Shown in pieces: positions 40,584 through 41,204 of a DNA stretch of 41,204 nucleotides. Position 1 is the stretch's first letter; each line of letters begins with the position of its first letter. The position numbers and the translations under genes were made by a program. The DNA is taken from the NCBI GenBank assembly GCA_029055435.1, contig JAIDDH010000109.1:1-41204 (forward strand), read 5' to 3'. The notes under the pieces are model-generated. The model ran no database searches, was not told the origin of the DNA, and was given only the letters and a program-made list of their open reading frames with translations. This stretch comes from Acetatifactor sp. GTDB lineage: Bacteria; Bacillota; Clostridia; Lachnospirales; Lachnospiraceae.

Positions 40584-41204
40584 ATGGCGGCAAAGAAGTT
40601 TTATGCAGTAAGGACCGGAAAAGTAACAGGCGTTTTTAAAAGTTGGGATGAATGTAAAGCCTCTGTGGAGGGCTTTCCCGGGGCGGAATACAAGGGATTT
40701 GCAACTCTGGAGGAGGCAAATGCGTATCTGGGCAGGCCATGTGCTGAGGAGGAGTCTTCCCGCGATGTGATTCCCGGCAGGCTTTTGGCCTATGTGGACG
40801 GAAGCTATGACGATAGCTTAAAAAAGTATGCCTTCGGCTGTGTGTTTCTGCCCGAGGGCGAGGAAATCCGGCTGGCTTATGGAAACGGCGATAATCCGCA
40901 GTCTCTGCAGCATCGCAATGTGACGGGAGAGATGCTGGGTGCCATGTACGCAGTGCGGACAGCCATGGCAAACGGTTTTCGGGAAGTGGAGATCTGTTAT
41001 GATTATGAGGGAATTGAGAAATGGGTCACCGGGAGCTGGCGCAGCAGGACAGAGCTGACGCGAAAGTATGCTGACTCCATGCGGGAATGGGGAAGGAGTA
41101 TCGGGATATTTTTTACCAAGGTGGCGGCCCACAGTAATATCGAATATAATGAACTGGCGGACAAGACGGCGAAGAGGGGATTGACGGAGGGAAATGGCGT
41201 CCCC
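40584..41204 (+). CDS. rnhA: Ribonuclease HI with viroplasmin-like N-terminal domain, 3' truncated by the window edge
   Basis: The open frame from ATG 40584 runs to the window end (207 codons, no stop). Residues 1-48 (KKFYAVRTGKVTGVFKSWDE then CKASVEGFPGAEYKGF) are a caulimovirus viroplasmin domain, which binds RNA-DNA hybrids. The RNase H fold follows, with the active-site acids in YVDGSYD, TGEM and YDYEGIEKW, and AHSNIEYNELADKTAK near the end. The enzyme removes RNA from RNA-DNA hybrids. The domain order matches eukaryote-like bacterial RNase HI of Clostridia. The ribosome binding site GAGGGAG is at 40570-40576. Nearly complete. Confidence 0.93.
   Translation, partial: MAAKKFYAVRTGKVTGVFKSWDECKASVEGFPGAEYKGFATLEEANAYLGRPCAEEESSRDVIPGRLLAYVDGSYDDSLKKYAFGCVFLPEGEEIRLAYGNGDNPQSLQHRNVTGEMLGAMYAVRTAMANGFREVEICYDYEGIEKWVTGSWRSRTELTRKYADSMREWGRSIGIFFTKVAAHSNIEYNELADKTAKRGLTEGNGVP

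Overview
The window reads as a chromosomal contig end from a Gram-positive anaerobe of the class Clostridia, most likely family Lachnospiraceae. I infer this from the families present: YerC/TrpR-like repressor, DUF1836, an SPFH/zinc-ribbon pair, DUF5688, DUF5050, a viroplasmin-domain RNase H, strong GGAGG ribosome binding sites and sigma-A promoters. No rRNA, CRISPR array or phage structural module is visible. One tRNA gene (Arg, anticodon CCG) is present. Bases 1-50 are not genomic: they match an Illumina Nextera i7 adapter, so the biological sequence starts near base 51.

Layout. 51-2907: tail of a bactofilin gene, yerC (minus strand) with two operator-like palindromes in its leader, then DUF1836, PHP-phosphatase and HIT-family genes. 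3017-8240: an ABC-transporter substrate-binding lipoprotein gene split by a 4.2-kb element (about 3596-7805). The element carries a large serine recombinase, two lipoprotein genes and decayed small genes. Its ends share GTTGAATTT, and joining them restores the host reading frame. 8253-11238: a minus-strand HTH regulator, then an SPFH/zinc-ribbon protein and a membrane zinc-ribbon protein. 11251-18153: a c-di-GMP enzyme (PAS-GGDEF-GGDEF*-EAL), pcrA, a small membrane protein and an RlmD-type rRNA methyltransferase. 18186-23126: a visibly more A+T-rich block with MgtC, AraC, VOC-DUF3795, serine hydrolase and DUF5050 lipoprotein genes. 23157-26702: a two-gene chromate-type transporter and a YetA/PcRGLX-like putative polysaccharide lyase. 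26743-29127: a tightly overlapping yqeG-aroE-aroK-aroQ operon. 29237-32877: efp, a DUF5688 gene, tRNA-Arg inside a long inverted repeat, an SH3b membrane protein and a small helical protein. 33151-34485: gdhA. 34731-38619: an HTH membrane regulator, an ECF sigma factor overlapping a membrane protein with an NlpC/P60 hydrolase domain, and a GNAT acetyltransferase. 38679-40319 (minus): a membrane-anchored LysM protein. 40584 to the end: RNase HI, cut by the window edge.

How the genes work together. The clearest pathway is shikimate metabolism (aroE, aroK, aroQ, translationally coupled through ATGA overlaps). The sigma factor and the NlpC/P60 membrane protein look like a cell-envelope sensing pair. 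The most unusual arrangement is the serine-recombinase element in the substrate-binding protein gene: the inferred attP is a 48-bp dyad whose exact centre is the GT shared by both junctions, so precise excision and gene restoration is a specific, testable prediction.
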